Assembly: GCA_945898025.1 (NCBI GenBank)
Contig: CAMDGT010000074.1
Location: 1-6,063 of the forward strand
Origin: Rickettsia typhi
Lineage (GTDB): Bacteria > Pseudomonadota > Alphaproteobacteria > Rickettsiales > UBA1997
Direction: 5' to 3'
DNA length: 6,063 bases
The translations under genes and the position numbers were made by a program. Within the stretch, counting starts at the first letter, position 1; each line of letters opens with the position of its first letter. Below are positions 5,409-6,063 of this stretch, piece after piece. The notes under the pieces are model-generated. The model was not told the DNA's origin. It was given only the letters and a program-made list of their open reading frames with translations, and did no database searches.

Positions 5409-6063
5409 ATGATTTTAAATAATTTTTGTGATATTTTTAAAGACACCAATTCTTGGGATGAGTGTAAAGAAAAGATGATAAAATTTGCCAAAAATGATTA
5501 CTCATTTGTTGGTAAAGTACTGTTTGAAAAATTTGCAAAATATTATTTTCTACTTAACCCATCTCTAAGAAATGACTATCAAAATATTTGGTTATATGGA
5601 GAAATTCCTTATGAAGTTAAAGAAAAATTAAACCTTCCACACAAAGATCACGGTATAGATTTATTATTGCAAGATCGCAAAGGCAAATTTTATGCGGTGC
5701 AATGCAAATTTAAGCTGGATGAAAACACAAAACTTTGCTGGACAAAAGATAAAATTGGTAATTTTTTTGGCTCAACCAACAAGGTTGATGGCTATATAGT
5801 TTTTGCAAATGCTTACGACATAGACGAAGTTAGTCAAACCAGAAACCAACATTTCCAATTTATTAACATCGCCGACCTTCTGGAAATCAAGCCAGAAACA
5901 TTCTCAGCAATATCTGATTTTCTCAATAATAGCAAAGTTAAAAATCAATTATTAACTCCAAAACCTCATCAAGAAACAGCAATACAAAACGCTGTTAATT
6001 ATTACGCTAACAATAATACGGGAAAATTAATTTTGCCTTGCGGAGCAGGAAATACCCTCACTT
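5409..6063 (+). CDS. PD-(D/E)XK nuclease fused to superfamily 2 helicase, N-terminal part only
   Basis: The frame starts at ATG 5409 and is still open at the window end; 218 residues are visible. Residues 32-48 (F-V-G-K-V-L-F-E-K-F-A-K-Y-Y) form the helix with a Glu typical of Mrr-like nucleases. The core motif follows: H-G-I-D (81-84) and, after a strand, V-Q-C-K (97-100), giving Asp84, Gln98 and Lys100 as likely catalytic residues. A helicase domain then begins with P-K-P-H-Q-E-T-A-I (184-192, Q-motif region) and motif I, L-P-C-G-A-G-N-T (209-216). This nuclease-then-helicase order is seen in type ISP-like restriction enzymes and related defence or mobile-element proteins, where a methyltransferase domain may follow; that part is not visible. 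Odd point: Walker A normally ends G-K-T, but codon 6051-6053 is AAT (Asn). No good Shine-Dalgarno precedes the ATG, but the N-terminal residues (F-x-D-I-F-K-D-T-x-S-W) look genuine, so this start is preferred over Met23. Confidence 0.82.
   Translation, partial: MILNNFCDIFKDTNSWDECKEKMIKFAKNDYSFVGKVLFEKFAKYYFLLNPSLRNDYQNIWLYGEIPYEVKEKLNLPHKDHGIDLLLQDRKGKFYAVQCKFKLDENTKLCWTKDKIGNFFGSTNKVDGYIVFANAYDIDEVSQTRNQHFQFINIADLLEIKPETFSAISDFLNNSKVKNQLLTPKPHQETAIQNAVNYYANNNTGKLILPCGAGNTLT

Overview
The window is AT-rich DNA with nearly all genes on the + strand, tightly packed at the left and decayed or repetitive at the right. Low GC, a fatty-acyl/lysophospholipid salvage operon, a rotting IS630-type element and a palindrome-rich intergenic block together suggest an endosymbiotic or obligately intracellular bacterium, most likely a Rickettsiales-like alphaproteobacterium. 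That assignment is inference from style and protein flavour; no marker gene is present.

Left region (1-4019). The window opens with the last 35 codons of a gene that may be an alpha/beta hydrolase. A promoter-like sequence and a good ribosome binding site then lead into a three-gene operon: an unrecognised four-helix membrane protein (143-583), an LplT-type major facilitator (587-1882) and an Aas-type acyltransferase/acyl-ACP synthetase (1875-4019). Gaps are 3 nt and then an 8-nt overlap, so co-transcription and translational coupling are expected. By analogy with E. coli lplT-aas, LplT would flip lysophospholipid across the inner membrane and Aas would re-acylate it, using fatty acid activated by its own AMP-binding domain. 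All key catalytic motifs of Aas are present. The small membrane protein may be an accessory of the same pathway, but only its position says so.

Middle region (4020-5022). About 30 bp after the aas stop lies a roughly 970-bp IS630-family element, bounded by imperfect inverted repeats and flanked by TA dinucleotides. Its transposase is broken: reading the whole protein needs at least four frame changes, a 10-bp tandem duplication sits at one of them, and the second catalytic Asp is Glu. A perfect 9-bp-stem hairpin lies just upstream of its start codon.

Right region (5023-6063). Directly against the IS right end is a block of about 170 bp made of several consecutive palindromes with two G9 tracts. 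It looks like a dispersed structured repeat rather than a gene. After about 215 bp of AT-rich spacer comes the start of a large protein (5409 to the window end) with an N-terminal PD-(D/E)XK nuclease domain followed by the start of a superfamily 2 helicase domain. This is the architecture of restriction/defence-type nuclease-helicases. Its visible Walker A motif has Asn in place of the essential Lys, so it may be inactive, unusual or affected by a base error. The rest lies outside the window.
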